14,716 bases of DNA, taken from contig DIVN01000247.1 of NCBI GenBank assembly GCA_002435875.1, forward strand, positions 1-14,716, written 5' to 3'. Of this stretch, positions 1 through 6,664 are shown piece after piece (position 1 is the first letter of the stretch; every line of letters starts with the position of its first letter). Under the pieces are notes generated by a model, which made no database searches, was not told where the DNA came from, and worked only from the letters and a program-made list of their open reading frames with translations. The DNA is from Anaerolineales bacterium UBA6131. Lineage in GTDB: Bacteria; Chloroflexota; Anaerolineae; UBA2200. Position numbers and translations under genes: made by a program.

Positions 1-105
1 GGGACCGGCGGCAAGCTTGGTACAATTGCTTTTGGCTCGGGCATGGCTGTGCGCGGTCTGATGGATCTCGCAGCAAAGCTCGGCACAGGAAAGAAATCTG
101 CCTAA
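1..105 (+). CDS. 3' end of an unidentified gene (partial)
   Basis: Frame 1 is open from the window edge to a TAA at 103-105 and gives 34 residues. They are rich in Gly, Ala and Lys and contain a stretch reading GSGMAVRGLMDLAAKLG, which looks like an amphipathic or weakly hydrophobic helix, followed by a basic tail. I do not recognise the family. A gene of this kind next to fdhD could belong to a formate dehydrogenase locus (DUF1641-type proteins sit beside fdhD in some genomes and end in a similar Gly-rich helix), but that is a guess. The coding assignment rests on the open frame reaching the edge and on the hairpin that follows the stop. Confidence 0.55.
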   Translation, partial: GTGGKLGTIAFGSGMAVRGLMDLAAKLGTGKKSA

Positions 106-163
106 TTGGCACGCACTTGCGCACGGGATTGTGCCGAAGCAGCCCTTGGTCGGTTCTGAGCTC

Positions 164-196
164 AGCAGACGTGTGGAGGCTCTCCACACGTCTGCT
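164..196 (+). terminator. 15-bp perfect hairpin, probable terminator of the upstream gene
   Basis: Arms at 164-178 and 182-196 are perfectly complementary over 15 bp with a 3-nt loop (GCT). The hairpin lies 58 bp after the stop of the upstream gene and 51 bp before fdhD. The downstream sequence (TCTGCTTGATT) is only weakly T-rich, so this is not a textbook intrinsic terminator, but the stem is long and stable. Because the arms are symmetric it could also act on the other strand or protect an mRNA 3' end. Confidence 0.6.
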
Positions 197-247
197 TCTG
201 CTTGATTGAGCCCCATAGCTCAGCTTCCGGAGAATCGAGGATAGGCG

Positions 248-997
248 ATGGCCATCTATAGCAAGCAACCGGCGATTCAGGTCAGGGGACAACACGTAAG
301 TACGATCTTGGATCCGGTGTGTCTCGAGGATACGTATCGCCTCTACCTCAATGGCCAGCTGCTTGTGCAACTCGTAGCAAGCCCTGGGCAGCTCAAAGAG
401 CTTGGCGCAGGCTACATAGTGTGTGAGGGACTTGCGCGACAGGTCCGCGAAGTGCGTGTTTCCACGAATGACATTCGGGTTAGCGCCGAGAGCCAGGGTG
501 CGACCGAGTTTGAACTCCGATCTTCCGGCTGCATCGGTGTTCGGGGAATGCCTGCCACAGTACAATCATCTTGCGCATTCGACGCACAGGATGTATTCCG
601 GGCCATTGCGCAGATCGAGTCGCAGGAGTGGAAGGATACTGGCGGCGTACACTGTTCAGTCCTGCTCCGGAATGGAGAAGTTGTAGCTCGCGCCAGCGAT
701 ATCGGCCGCCACAACACAGTAGACAAGGTCGTAGGCTACGCGGTCCTACATGGCATTGAGCTTTCGGAATGTATGCTGGGCTGTACCGGCAGGCAACCAG
801 CAGGCATGATCAGCAAGATCGCAAATGCGGGAATCCCGCTCGTGGTATCCAAAGCGGCCTCAACAGATTCCGGAATCCTCCTCGCTGAGCGTTCCGGTGT
901 CACCCTGATTGGCTTTGCGAGAGGCGATAGGTTCACCGTATATGCTCATCCAGAACGGATCAGGGGACTCCCTGCCCAGCCATCCGATCAGACATAA
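248..997 (+). CDS. fdhD: Formate dehydrogenase sulfurtransferase FdhD
   Basis: FdhD is a cytoplasmic protein that passes sulfur from a cysteine desulfurase to the Mo/W-bis-MGD cofactor, which is needed to make active formate dehydrogenase. The 249-residue length is normal. Family hallmarks are the ELGAGYIVCEGL block (about 51-62), the substrate-cysteine loop SSGCIG with C95, TGGVHCSVLL (131-140), ASDIGRHNTVDK (149-160), and the C-terminal GRQPAGMISKIANAGIPLVV and LIGFARGDRFTVYAHPERI blocks. E. coli FdhD has a CxxC pair in the loop; here the second position appears to be Arg, so only C95 remains. The start is supported by GAGG at 237-240, 7 nt upstream. mobA follows 49 nt later, so the pair forms a small Mo-cofactor unit. 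Confidence 0.95.
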   Translation: MAIYSKQPAIQVRGQHVSTILDPVCLEDTYRLYLNGQLLVQLVASPGQLKELGAGYIVCEGLARQVREVRVSTNDIRVSAESQGATEFELRSSGCIGVRGMPATVQSSCAFDAQDVFRAIAQIESQEWKDTGGVHCSVLLRNGEVVARASDIGRHNTVDKVVGYAVLHGIELSECMLGCTGRQPAGMISKIANAGIPLVVSKAASTDSGILLAERSGVTLIGFARGDRFTVYAHPERIRGLPAQPSDQT

Positions 998-1046
998 AAC
1001 TACACCGTATCGATCCCCCGCAAGCGAGGGCAATAGCTACGGCAGC

Positions 1047-1682
1047 ATGCCGACCGTAAGCGCGGTTGTGGTGGCTGGCGGCAAGAGCGAGCGCCTGGGC
1101 CAGGACAAGTCGCTGATCAGGTTGGGCAACGAACGGCTGCTCAAGCGAGTAATCAGCACGTTACAGGGCTTGAGTGATGATGTACTGCTGGCAGCGAATG
1201 ACCGCGACAAGTTCCAGGATCTGTCAGTACGTGTTGTTCCAGACTTGTGGCCCCAGGCCGGCCCACTCGGGGGCATTCACAGCGGTTTGCGCTCCATGCG
1301 CTATGAGCGGGGTATCTTCGTGGCCTGCGACATGCCGTTCCTCAACCCTGCACTATTGCGTTACATGATCCTGCTTTCACCAGGTTTTGATGTTGTGATC
1401 CCGCGGATCGGCTGCAACGTCGAGCCCTTGCATGCCATCTACAGCAAGGCATGCGCCCAACCCATTGCGGACCTGCTCGAACAGCACGGAAGGCGAGTCG
1501 TCGGCTTCCTGACCGATGTGAGGGTTCGTTACGTACACGAAGCCGAAATCAACGCTTTTGATCCCGAGCATATTTCGTTCTTCAACATCAATACGACGCA
1601 GGACCTGGCAGAGGCACGGCGCCTGCTCAAGATCTCTAAGGAATCCGCGCGAGGGAAAAGGCCAAAGGTCAAACTGCACTGA
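1047..1682 (+). CDS. mobA: Molybdenum cofactor guanylyltransferase MobA
   Basis: MobA joins GMP from GTP to Mo-molybdopterin to make MGD, the cofactor form used by formate dehydrogenases and related DMSO-reductase family enzymes. The 211-residue protein shows the nucleotidyltransferase signature VVVAGGKSERLGQDKS (7-22), the GPLGGIHSGL block (72-81), the metal-binding FVACDMPFL motif with D95 (91-99), the EPLHAIY block (126-132) and the closing FFNINTTQDL motif (178-187). The frame stays open upstream to 909, but that extension would overlap fdhD and carries no family motif. I therefore start at ATG 1047, where the conserved N-terminal strand begins. Its Shine-Dalgarno is weak (CGAGGG ends about 16 nt upstream), so translation may be low or coupled to fdhD. 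Confidence 0.93.
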   Translation: MPTVSAVVVAGGKSERLGQDKSLIRLGNERLLKRVISTLQGLSDDVLLAANDRDKFQDLSVRVVPDLWPQAGPLGGIHSGLRSMRYERGIFVACDMPFLNPALLRYMILLSPGFDVVIPRIGCNVEPLHAIYSKACAQPIADLLEQHGRRVVGFLTDVRVRYVHEAEINAFDPEHISFFNINTTQDLAEARRLLKISKESARGKRPKVKLH

Positions 1683-1736
1683 CTCTTGATCCTGAGGAGG
1701 GCCAGGCACCTGCCTTTCCCAGCCGAGCCGGGCTGT

Positions 1737-2078
1737 TCACTCACACAGGGATCTGGCCTCTCGCTCCAGCAGGTAATTCAACACGGTACGCAGAATAATC
1801 AGCGCTGCTAGGTGAAGGAGGTCATCCCATGTGGGAGAAATGGCCGTCTTGAGCACGTCAGCTGCAACCTGGAACTCCAGCCCCATAACTAGACTCTCCA
1901 CCAGCTGCAGCCGTGCTCCAGCCACGCTGTCTGGATCAAGAGCAAAGTGTCGCCTCAACTGGTAAATGATGGCGTGGACCACTCCCAGGACGATCACAAA
2001 TGCACCACATGCCTCGACCAGCGGCACCAAATGCTCAATTATCACCAACACAACTTCCTCAATTACGTTGAGGCCCAT
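1737..2078 (-). CDS. DUF1622 family membrane protein
   Basis: A 113-residue protein matching the DUF1622 family, whose function is not established. It has a hydrophobic N-terminal segment (about 5-40, probably one or two membrane helices), then a loop with LVESLVMGLEFQVAADVLKT, the family's most recognisable block, and a second hydrophobic stretch ending in IILRTVLNYLLERE. It is the only minus-strand gene here: convergent with mobA and divergent from the hydrogenase maturation genes. The start is well supported, because on the minus strand GGAGGAG lies 7-8 nt before the ATG. A promoter-like sequence lies about 45-75 bp upstream of the ATG. Family members are often called small integral membrane proteins; no catalytic residues are evident. 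The family call is good, the function unknown. Confidence 0.85.
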   Translation of the reverse strand: MGLNVIEEVVLVIIEHLVPLVEACGAFVIVLGVVHAIIYQLRRHFALDPDSVAGARLQLVESLVMGLEFQVAADVLKTAISPTWDDLLHLAALIILRTVLNYLLEREARSLCE

Positions 2079-2121
2079 CGTCTCACTCCTCCATCAGACC
2101 GCGTTTTCCACACGGGCTATC

Positions 2122-2151
2122 AGTATACGGCAAGTATTACTCGCCGGGCAA
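2122..2151 (-). promoter_or_regulatory. Candidate promoter of the DUF1622 gene with an internal dyad
   Basis: On the minus strand TTGCCC (2146-2151) and TATACT (2122-2127) are separated by 18 bp, matching sigma-70 -35 and -10 hexamers at 4/6 and 5/6. They lie about 45 bp upstream of the DUF1622 ATG. The spacer contains the 19-bp near-perfect dyad CGGCAAGTATTACTCGCCG (2128-2146), in which 8 of 9 pairs match. A site there could be an operator. Promoter and operator are both inferred by eye. Confidence 0.45.
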
Positions 2152-2287
2152 TCAAGAAGAATCGCAGGCCTGGCGAGCGCGCCATGTCATGCTGCCCAGA
2201 CAAGCCGAATGGCAAGACCTAACCCTATGCATAAACTCGCCTCCAAGACCGCCCCTCCTTGCTCACCTCCATGGGCGCACTGGCGTA

Positions 2288-2316
2288 TTGGTCGTGAACC
2301 TCAGTTCGTGTACGAT
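2288..2316 (+). promoter_or_regulatory. Candidate promoter before the hydrogenase maturation protease
   Basis: TTGGTC (2288-2293) and TACGAT (2311-2316) are spaced by 17 bp and lie 46 bp upstream of the GTG start at 2363. Matches to the sigma-70 hexamers are modest (3/6 and 4/6). It is the best candidate I see in the 284-bp gap between the divergent genes. The rest of that gap (2079-2362) holds the DUF1622 promoter and no convincing gene. Confidence 0.3.
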
Positions 2317-2362
2317 AGCACTGTCAGTGGAAAGATCTCATCAAGCTTGCCAGGGAGAGGAA

Positions 2363-2869
2363 GTGTACCGAACACTGGTTGTCGGTTACGGCCTGCAAGA
2401 CCGCGGCGACGATGCTGTTGGCCATCATGTGGTGCAGCGCCTAAGGCAACGACTAGAGCAGCCTCCCATCGCCGAGGGCAATTCCGGCCTCGAAGAGCTA
2501 GGCATGCCCCTGGACTCTATCGTAGTGACGCAGATTATCCCAGAACTGGCAACTGTGCTTCTAGACTATGAGCGCGCGATCTTTGTTGATGCCCACACTA
2601 AGGGTGACGCGCCAGACCTGTGGTGCTTTCCAGTGTTTGGAACAGCCTCACGGTCAATGCAGGCACATCATCTCACCCCGGCAGCACTCTTGAGCCTGGC
2701 GCGGCTGCTCTACAACAAAGATCTCACAGCGTTCGTCGTCTCTGTGCGCGGTCACGAGTTTGGCTTCGGCCAGGAGCTCTCCCAGCCTACATCCGCGATG
2801 ATCGAGGCAGCGGTAGATGCGGTTCTCGATCTCGCCCTCCCGGGGGCTGATCACGCCTCGACCGGGTGA
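2363..2869 (+). CDS. [NiFe] hydrogenase maturation endopeptidase, HoxW/HycI type
   Basis: A peptidase M52 family protein that cleaves the C-terminal tail of the hydrogenase large subunit after nickel insertion. The 168-residue form shows TLVVGYGLQDRGDDAVG (4-20), with D17 in the place of the first metal ligand, the PELA block (60-63), FVDAH (74-78) with D76, and the HHLTP motif (102-106) with the third ligand. GYG, PEL, LARLLY and the EFGFGQELSQPT ending resemble HoxW, the protease of group 3 bidirectional hydrogenases, more than HybD or HyaD; this is from memory of the families. I chose GTG 2363 because AGGGAGAGG precedes it directly and the conserved strand begins three residues later. An ATG at 2189 would add 58 unconserved residues. 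It is followed 159 bp later by hypA. Confidence 0.88.
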   Translation: MYRTLVVGYGLQDRGDDAVGHHVVQRLRQRLEQPPIAEGNSGLEELGMPLDSIVVTQIIPELATVLLDYERAIFVDAHTKGDAPDLWCFPVFGTASRSMQAHHLTPAALLSLARLLYNKDLTAFVVSVRGHEFGFGQELSQPTSAMIEAAVDAVLDLALPGADHASTG

Positions 2870-2916
2870 GTCATTGCCTCGCTGCCTTTCTGCAGAGCGC
2901 GCACGGGCGTAAGCCC

Positions 2917-2945
2917 TTGCTCAACAGGGCATCTCATCCTATAAT
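2917..2945 (+). promoter_or_regulatory. Candidate promoter of the hypABFCDE operon
   Basis: TTGCTC (2917-2922) and a perfect TATAAT (2940-2945) are separated by 17 bp. They lie 83 bp before the hypA ATG at 3029, in the only sizeable gap between the protease gene and hypE. The hyp genes may thus have their own promoter in addition to readthrough from the protease gene. Confidence 0.55.
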
Positions 2946-3015
2946 CTTCTATACCATGCGCGACACACTGCTCCGTACATTCACTGAACCATCACCCTTA
3001 GCCTCTGGCTGTTAC

Positions 3016-3019
3016 GGGG
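3016..3019 (+). promoter_or_regulatory. Ribosome binding site that decides the hypA start
   Basis: GGGG at 3016-3019 lies 9 nt upstream of ATG 3029 but touches the in-frame ATG at 3020. The spacing therefore favours 3029, which also gives the Met-His-Glu N-terminus that HypA needs for nickel binding. Confidence 0.6.
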
Positions 3020-3028
3020 ATGCACAAC

Positions 3029-3370
3029 ATGCATGAGCTTGCCATCACCCAGAACATACTCAAGATCGCCTTGTCTCATGCTGAGCAGGCTCAAGCCATC
3101 CGTCTCACTGCCATTAATCTGGTAGTCGGCGAGTTGACTGGGTTTGTTGACGAGTCCATCCAGTTCTACTTTGACATGCTGAGCCCGGGTACTCCAGCAC
3201 AGGGTGCCAGACTGGTGATCCGCCGTGTTCCTGCCCGACTGCGCTGCCGCGAGTGTGGCGAAGAGTTTGCGCTGCGTCCCCTTGACTGGAAGTGTCCCAG
3301 GTGTTCCGCTGTTGGTGGCACCGTGTTGCAGGGCCGTGAGTTCTGCATTGAGAGCATCGAAGTGGAGTAG
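3029..3370 (+). CDS. hypA: Hydrogenase nickel incorporation protein HypA
   Basis: HypA binds nickel and, with HypB, delivers it to the hydrogenase large-subunit precursor in the cytoplasm. The 113-residue protein begins MHELAI, and His2 with the N-terminus forms the known nickel site. Structural zinc is held by two CxxC pairs, C73/C76 (CRECG) and C89/C92 (CPRCS). The length is typical. An in-frame ATG lies 9 nt upstream and would add Met-His-Asn, burying the nickel-binding N-terminus, so I reject it. hypB follows after 7 nt. Confidence 0.95.
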   Translation: MHELAITQNILKIALSHAEQAQAIRLTAINLVVGELTGFVDESIQFYFDMLSPGTPAQGARLVIRRVPARLRCRECGEEFALRPLDWKCPRCSAVGGTVLQGREFCIESIEVE

Positions 3371-3377
3371 AGCTGCC

Positions 3378-4055
3378 ATGACCCAGAAGAGCAAGCAGAT
3401 GCAGGTACCAATCGTACAGGACATCCTGAGCGCCAATGACGAGATAGCCCTGCAGAACCGAGAGACCTTGGATCGGACCGGCATCTGCATGGTCAATCTC
3501 ATGGCTTCGCCAGGTGCGGGCAAAACCAGCCTGCTCCTACGCACGATCGAGTCGCTGCGTACCAAGTTGCGCATGGCGGTGATCGAGGGCGACATCGCTT
3601 CCACGGTAGATGCAGACCGAATCGCTCAAGAGAACATCCCGGTTGTGCAGATCAACACGGGGGGCCAGTGTCACCTTGACGCACCCATGCTGCGGCGTGC
3701 GTTGCACCAACTGCACCTGCCAGACCTGGATTTGATCATTGTGGAGAACGTTGGCAACCTGATCTGCCCGGTGGATTTCCACCTGGGTGAGCATCTCAAT
3801 ATCATGATCGCCAGCGTACCGGAGGGTGATGACAAACCCTACAAGTACCCGGGCATCTTCCTGGCCGTGGACGCGGTGGTCATCAACAAGATTGATCTGC
3901 TGCCCTACGTCCATTTTGATCTCGCCGCGTTCCGCACACTGGTGACGGGCATGAATCCTGATGTCCACATCTTTGAGGTTTCTTGCGAGACTGGCGTCGG
4001 CATAGCTCCCTGGGCTGACTGGTTGGTGCAGCAGACAGGGAAATGCCAAGACTAG
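3378..4055 (+). CDS. hypB: Hydrogenase nickel incorporation GTPase HypB
   Basis: HypB is the GTPase that acts with HypA in nickel insertion. The 225-residue protein has the P-loop SPGAGKTS (44-51), the EGDIAST block (70-76), GGQCHLD with C98 and H99, IIVENVGNLICP with C130, and the guanine-specificity motif NKID (170-173). C98, H99 and C130 correspond to the metal site of the G-domain that sits at the dimer interface. The N-terminus has neither the CCGCGC-like high-affinity nickel motif nor a His-rich store, so this is the minimal form of HypB. The frame is open upstream to 3225, but that stretch overlaps hypA; ATG 3378 with GGAG at 3364-3367 is the natural start. The 3' end overlaps hypF by 13 nt. 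Confidence 0.95.
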   Translation: MTQKSKQMQVPIVQDILSANDEIALQNRETLDRTGICMVNLMASPGAGKTSLLLRTIESLRTKLRMAVIEGDIASTVDADRIAQENIPVVQINTGGQCHLDAPMLRRALHQLHLPDLDLIIVENVGNLICPVDFHLGEHLNIMIASVPEGDDKPYKYPGIFLAVDAVVINKIDLLPYVHFDLAAFRTLVTGMNPDVHIFEVSCETGVGIAPWADWLVQQTGKCQD

Positions 4056-6430
4056 TCTCTGCTCCCCGCGTGCGCGCCTCTTCTACTCCAGTAGGCAAGC
4101 ACATCGAGCTGACTGGCGTTGTGCAGGGTGTCGGCTTTCGGCCCTTTGTGTACAACTTGGCTGTGGCGCACGCGTTAGCCGGTTGGGTGCGTAACACCTC
4201 AGGCTGCGTGCAAATCGAGGTGCAGGGCGGCGCAGAGCAAGTAGATGCCTTTCTTGCCAAGTTGGTTTCCCAAGCGCCACCACTAGCCCGCATCGAAAGC
4301 ATGAGCGTGCAGGATATTGCGCCATATGGCAACAGCGAGTTCGCCATCTTGGAAAGCTTGCCGGAGGCCAACGCTTACCAGCTAGTATCCCCAGATATTG
4401 CCACCTGTCCCGACTGCCAACGCGAGTTGTTCGACCCCGATGACCGCCGCTATGGCTATCCCTTCATAAACTGCACCAACTGCGGCCCGCGGTTCACCAT
4501 CATTCAGGATATCCCCTACGATCGCTCTATGACTACCATGAACAAGTTCGTCATGTGCCCAAGCTGCCTGGCCGAGTATAAGGATCCAACGGATCGCCGT
4601 TTTCACGCTCAGCCGAACGCCTGCCCGGTATGCGGCCCACACCTTTCCTTCATCGCCATGGGCGATGAGACTCCCGGGTCATCTGTTAAACCCAATCACA
4701 CAGCTACCTCCGCTGCCAAGAAAGGCGACGCACAAGCGTTACATGACGCGGCGACTGTTCTCCAAGGGGGCAGAATCCTGGCGCTCAAAGGTCTGGGCGG
4801 ATTCCACCTGGCCTGCGACGCTACCAACCAGGCTGCGGTAAGAGAACTGCGGGCCCGCAAGCATCGACCTCACAAGCCCTTTGCCCTGATGATGCGAACG
4901 CTCGAGGAGGTTGGGGAGCACTGCTGGGTGAGTCCTGAAGAGGCTGCTTTGCTCACTTCTCCGGCCCACCCTATTGTGTTGTCGCTTTGGCGCGACCGCT
5001 CCAGCGTGGTGCGCGATGTCGCCCCGAATAACCGCTACCTTGGCGTCATGCTGCCGTACACGCCTTTGCATCACCTGCTCCTGCAAGAAGTGGGGCGTCC
5101 GCTGGTGATGACGAGTGGCAATCTGTCCGAAGAACCCATCGCCATGGAGAACCATGAAGCCCTGCACCGTTTGGGCTCACTGGCTGACGCCTTTCTGTTA
5201 CACGATCGGGATATCTACAGCCGGTACGATGATAGCGTGTGGTTCATTCCCCTGGCCAGTCATCCACAGTCCATACGGCGTGCACGCGGATATGCTCCGC
5301 AGCCGGCACGGTTGTCCTTTCCATTGAAACCCATCCTCGCCTGTGGGGCCGAGCTGAAGAACACCTTTTGCCTGACCCAGGATCGCTACGCCTTCGTCAG
5401 CCAGCACATTGGCGACATGGAGAACGTGGAAACGTTGGAGCATTTTGAGGCAACCGTAAAGCTCTACGAGCGGCTGTTTCGGGTCAAGCCAGTCGCCCTG
5501 GCCTGCGACCTGCACCCCGACTATCTCGCCACACGATATGGAAGGGAGCGCGCCGAGAACGAATCCCTACCGCTCTTCCCCATCCAGCACCATCATGCGC
5601 ACGTCGCCAGTTGCCTCGCAGACAATGACTGGCCACTCACCGCCGGCCCCGTTATTGGGGTAGCCATGGACGGCACCGGCCTGGGAGATGACGGTCAGAT
5701 CTGGGGCGGGGAGTTTCTGGTTGGAGATTACCGCTCCTACGAGCGGATGGGCCACCTGGAGTACTTGCCTCTGCCAGGAGGCGACACTGCCACCCGCAAG
5801 CCATATCGGATTGCGTTGGCCTATCTATACCACTTGCTCGGCCACACTCCACCTTTACCGTTCCTGAGTTCTGTATCGCCTCAAGAACGCGAGCTCGTAC
5901 ACCAGATGGTGAGACGAAGGGTCCACACACCTCTGACGTCCTCGTGTGGGCGGTTGTTTGATGCGATATCTGCTTTGCTCAACGTCTGTCTGGAAACTAG
6001 CTACGAAGCGCAGGCCGCCATAGAATTGGAGATGGTAGCGGCAGAGGCGCAAGCGAGCAAACGCGTTTACCCTTTCTTGATTGAACCCAGCGCCGGGCAG
6101 AACGTGATTCGCCTCCATCCGCTTCTGGAGGCCGTAAGCCGGGATGTACAAAACGGCGGCAACCATACCGATATCAGCGCGACATTCCACCACACGGTGG
6201 CTAAGATGATTGTGCAGATGTGCATGCTCATCCGTCAGGAAAGACAGATTGAGACCGTTGCCCTGTCCGGGGGCTGTTTTCAGAATCGGTTGCTGTTGCG
6301 TTTGACGACCCAGGCGCTGGAGGCTCGCAATTTCCGGGTCCTGTTACATCATCAGGTTCCATGCAATGATGGTGGCCTATCCCTGGGACAGGCAATCATT
6401 GCCCATGTCCGCTATAGGGGTGGTGAATAG
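4043..6430 (+). CDS. hypF: Carbamoyltransferase HypF
   Basis: HypF uses carbamoyl phosphate and ATP to transfer a carbamoyl group to the C-terminal cysteine of HypE, the first step in making the cyanide ligands. The 795 residues include all four expected parts. An acylphosphatase domain contains GVVQGVGFRPFVYNLA (25-40). Two zinc fingers have CPDC (122-125) with CTNC (144-147), and CPSC (172-175) with CPVC (194-197). The YrdC-like domain has KHRPHKPFALM (273-283), TSGNLSEEPI (357-366) and IRRARGYAPQP (411-421). The Kae1-like domain has HHHAH (516-520), AMDGTGLGDDG (541-551), SSCGRLFDA (633-641) and SGGCFQN (742-748). A linker of roughly 25 residues (205-230) separates the fingers from the YrdC domain. 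The start lies inside hypB and has a poor Shine-Dalgarno, which suggests translational coupling. Confidence 0.97.
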   Translation: MPRLVSAPRVRASSTPVGKHIELTGVVQGVGFRPFVYNLAVAHALAGWVRNTSGCVQIEVQGGAEQVDAFLAKLVSQAPPLARIESMSVQDIAPYGNSEFAILESLPEANAYQLVSPDIATCPDCQRELFDPDDRRYGYPFINCTNCGPRFTIIQDIPYDRSMTTMNKFVMCPSCLAEYKDPTDRRFHAQPNACPVCGPHLSFIAMGDETPGSSVKPNHTATSAAKKGDAQALHDAATVLQGGRILALKGLGGFHLACDATNQAAVRELRARKHRPHKPFALMMRTLEEVGEHCWVSPEEAALLTSPAHPIVLSLWRDRSSVVRDVAPNNRYLGVMLPYTPLHHLLLQEVGRPLVMTSGNLSEEPIAMENHEALHRLGSLADAFLLHDRDIYSRYDDSVWFIPLASHPQSIRRARGYAPQPARLSFPLKPILACGAELKNTFCLTQDRYAFVSQHIGDMENVETLEHFEATVKLYERLFRVKPVALACDLHPDYLATRYGRERAENESLPLFPIQHHHAHVASCLADNDWPLTAGPVIGVAMDGTGLGDDGQIWGGEFLVGDYRSYERMGHLEYLPLPGGDTATRKPYRIALAYLYHLLGHTPPLPFLSSVSPQERELVHQMVRRRVHTPLTSSCGRLFDAISALLNVCLETSYEAQAAIELEMVAAEAQASKRVYPFLIEPSAGQNVIRLHPLLEAVSRDVQNGGNHTDISATFHHTVAKMIVQMCMLIRQERQIETVALSGGCFQNRLLLRLTTQALEARNFRVLLHHQVPCNDGGLSLGQAIIAHVRYRGGE

Positions 6431-6664
6431 ATGTGTTTGGCGGTGCCGGCAAAGGTTTTGTCGATCAATGGCCACGAAGCGGAAGTGGATTTCGATGGGG
6501 TCCGGCGTTGTGTCAGCGTGGTGCTCACCCCCGATGTTCGCGTGGGCGACTATGTCGTTGTTCATACCGGGTTTGCGATCAGCGTCCTGGACCAAGAAGA
6601 AGCCCAACAGACGCTAAAGCTTCTCGACGAACTGGAGGCCTTCTCGGCAAATGAGATTCGTTGA
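6431..6664 (+). CDS. hypC: Hydrogenase maturation chaperone HypC
   Basis: HypC is a small scaffold that, with HypD, carries the Fe(CN)2CO unit and delivers it to the large-subunit precursor. The 77-residue protein begins MCLAVPAKV; the second-position cysteine, exposed after removal of Met1, is the conserved iron-binding residue. It continues with the beta-barrel GDYVVVHTGFAI block (39-50) and the usual helical tail DQEEAQQTLKLLDEL. Its ATG directly follows the hypF stop with no gap, and GGGG at 6417-6420 can serve as ribosome binding site. Its last 14 nt overlap hypD. A short ORF in another frame from 6433 is a shadow. Confidence 0.96.
   Translation: MCLAVPAKVLSINGHEAEVDFDGVRRCVSVVLTPDVRVGDYVVVHTGFAISVLDQEEAQQTLKLLDELEAFSANEIR

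Noticed and set aside
209..222. tRNA-like 5' segment (CCCCATAGCTCAG)
   Set aside because: It resembles the acceptor and D-arm start of a tRNA, but no D-loop GG, anticodon arm, T-arm (GGTTC) or matching 3' acceptor follows before fdhD begins.
909..1046. Longer N-terminus for mobA overlapping fdhD
   Set aside because: The 46 extra residues overlap fdhD in another frame and match no family motif; MobA proteins begin just before the VVVAGG signature.
1966..2571. Open frame of about 200 codons overlapping the DUF1622 and protease genes
   Set aside because: Its composition (Thr/Arg/Ser-rich, no recognisable domain) is that of a shadow frame, and it conflicts with two well-supported genes.
2905..2916. 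Short GGGC-GTAA-GCCC hairpin before the hyp promoter
   Set aside because: Only 4 bp of stem and immediately adjacent to the -35 box; too weak to call a terminator.
2981..3604. Minus-strand open frame of about 200 codons over hypA and hypB
   Set aside because: Antisense shadow of two clearly identified genes; no conserved features or ribosome site.
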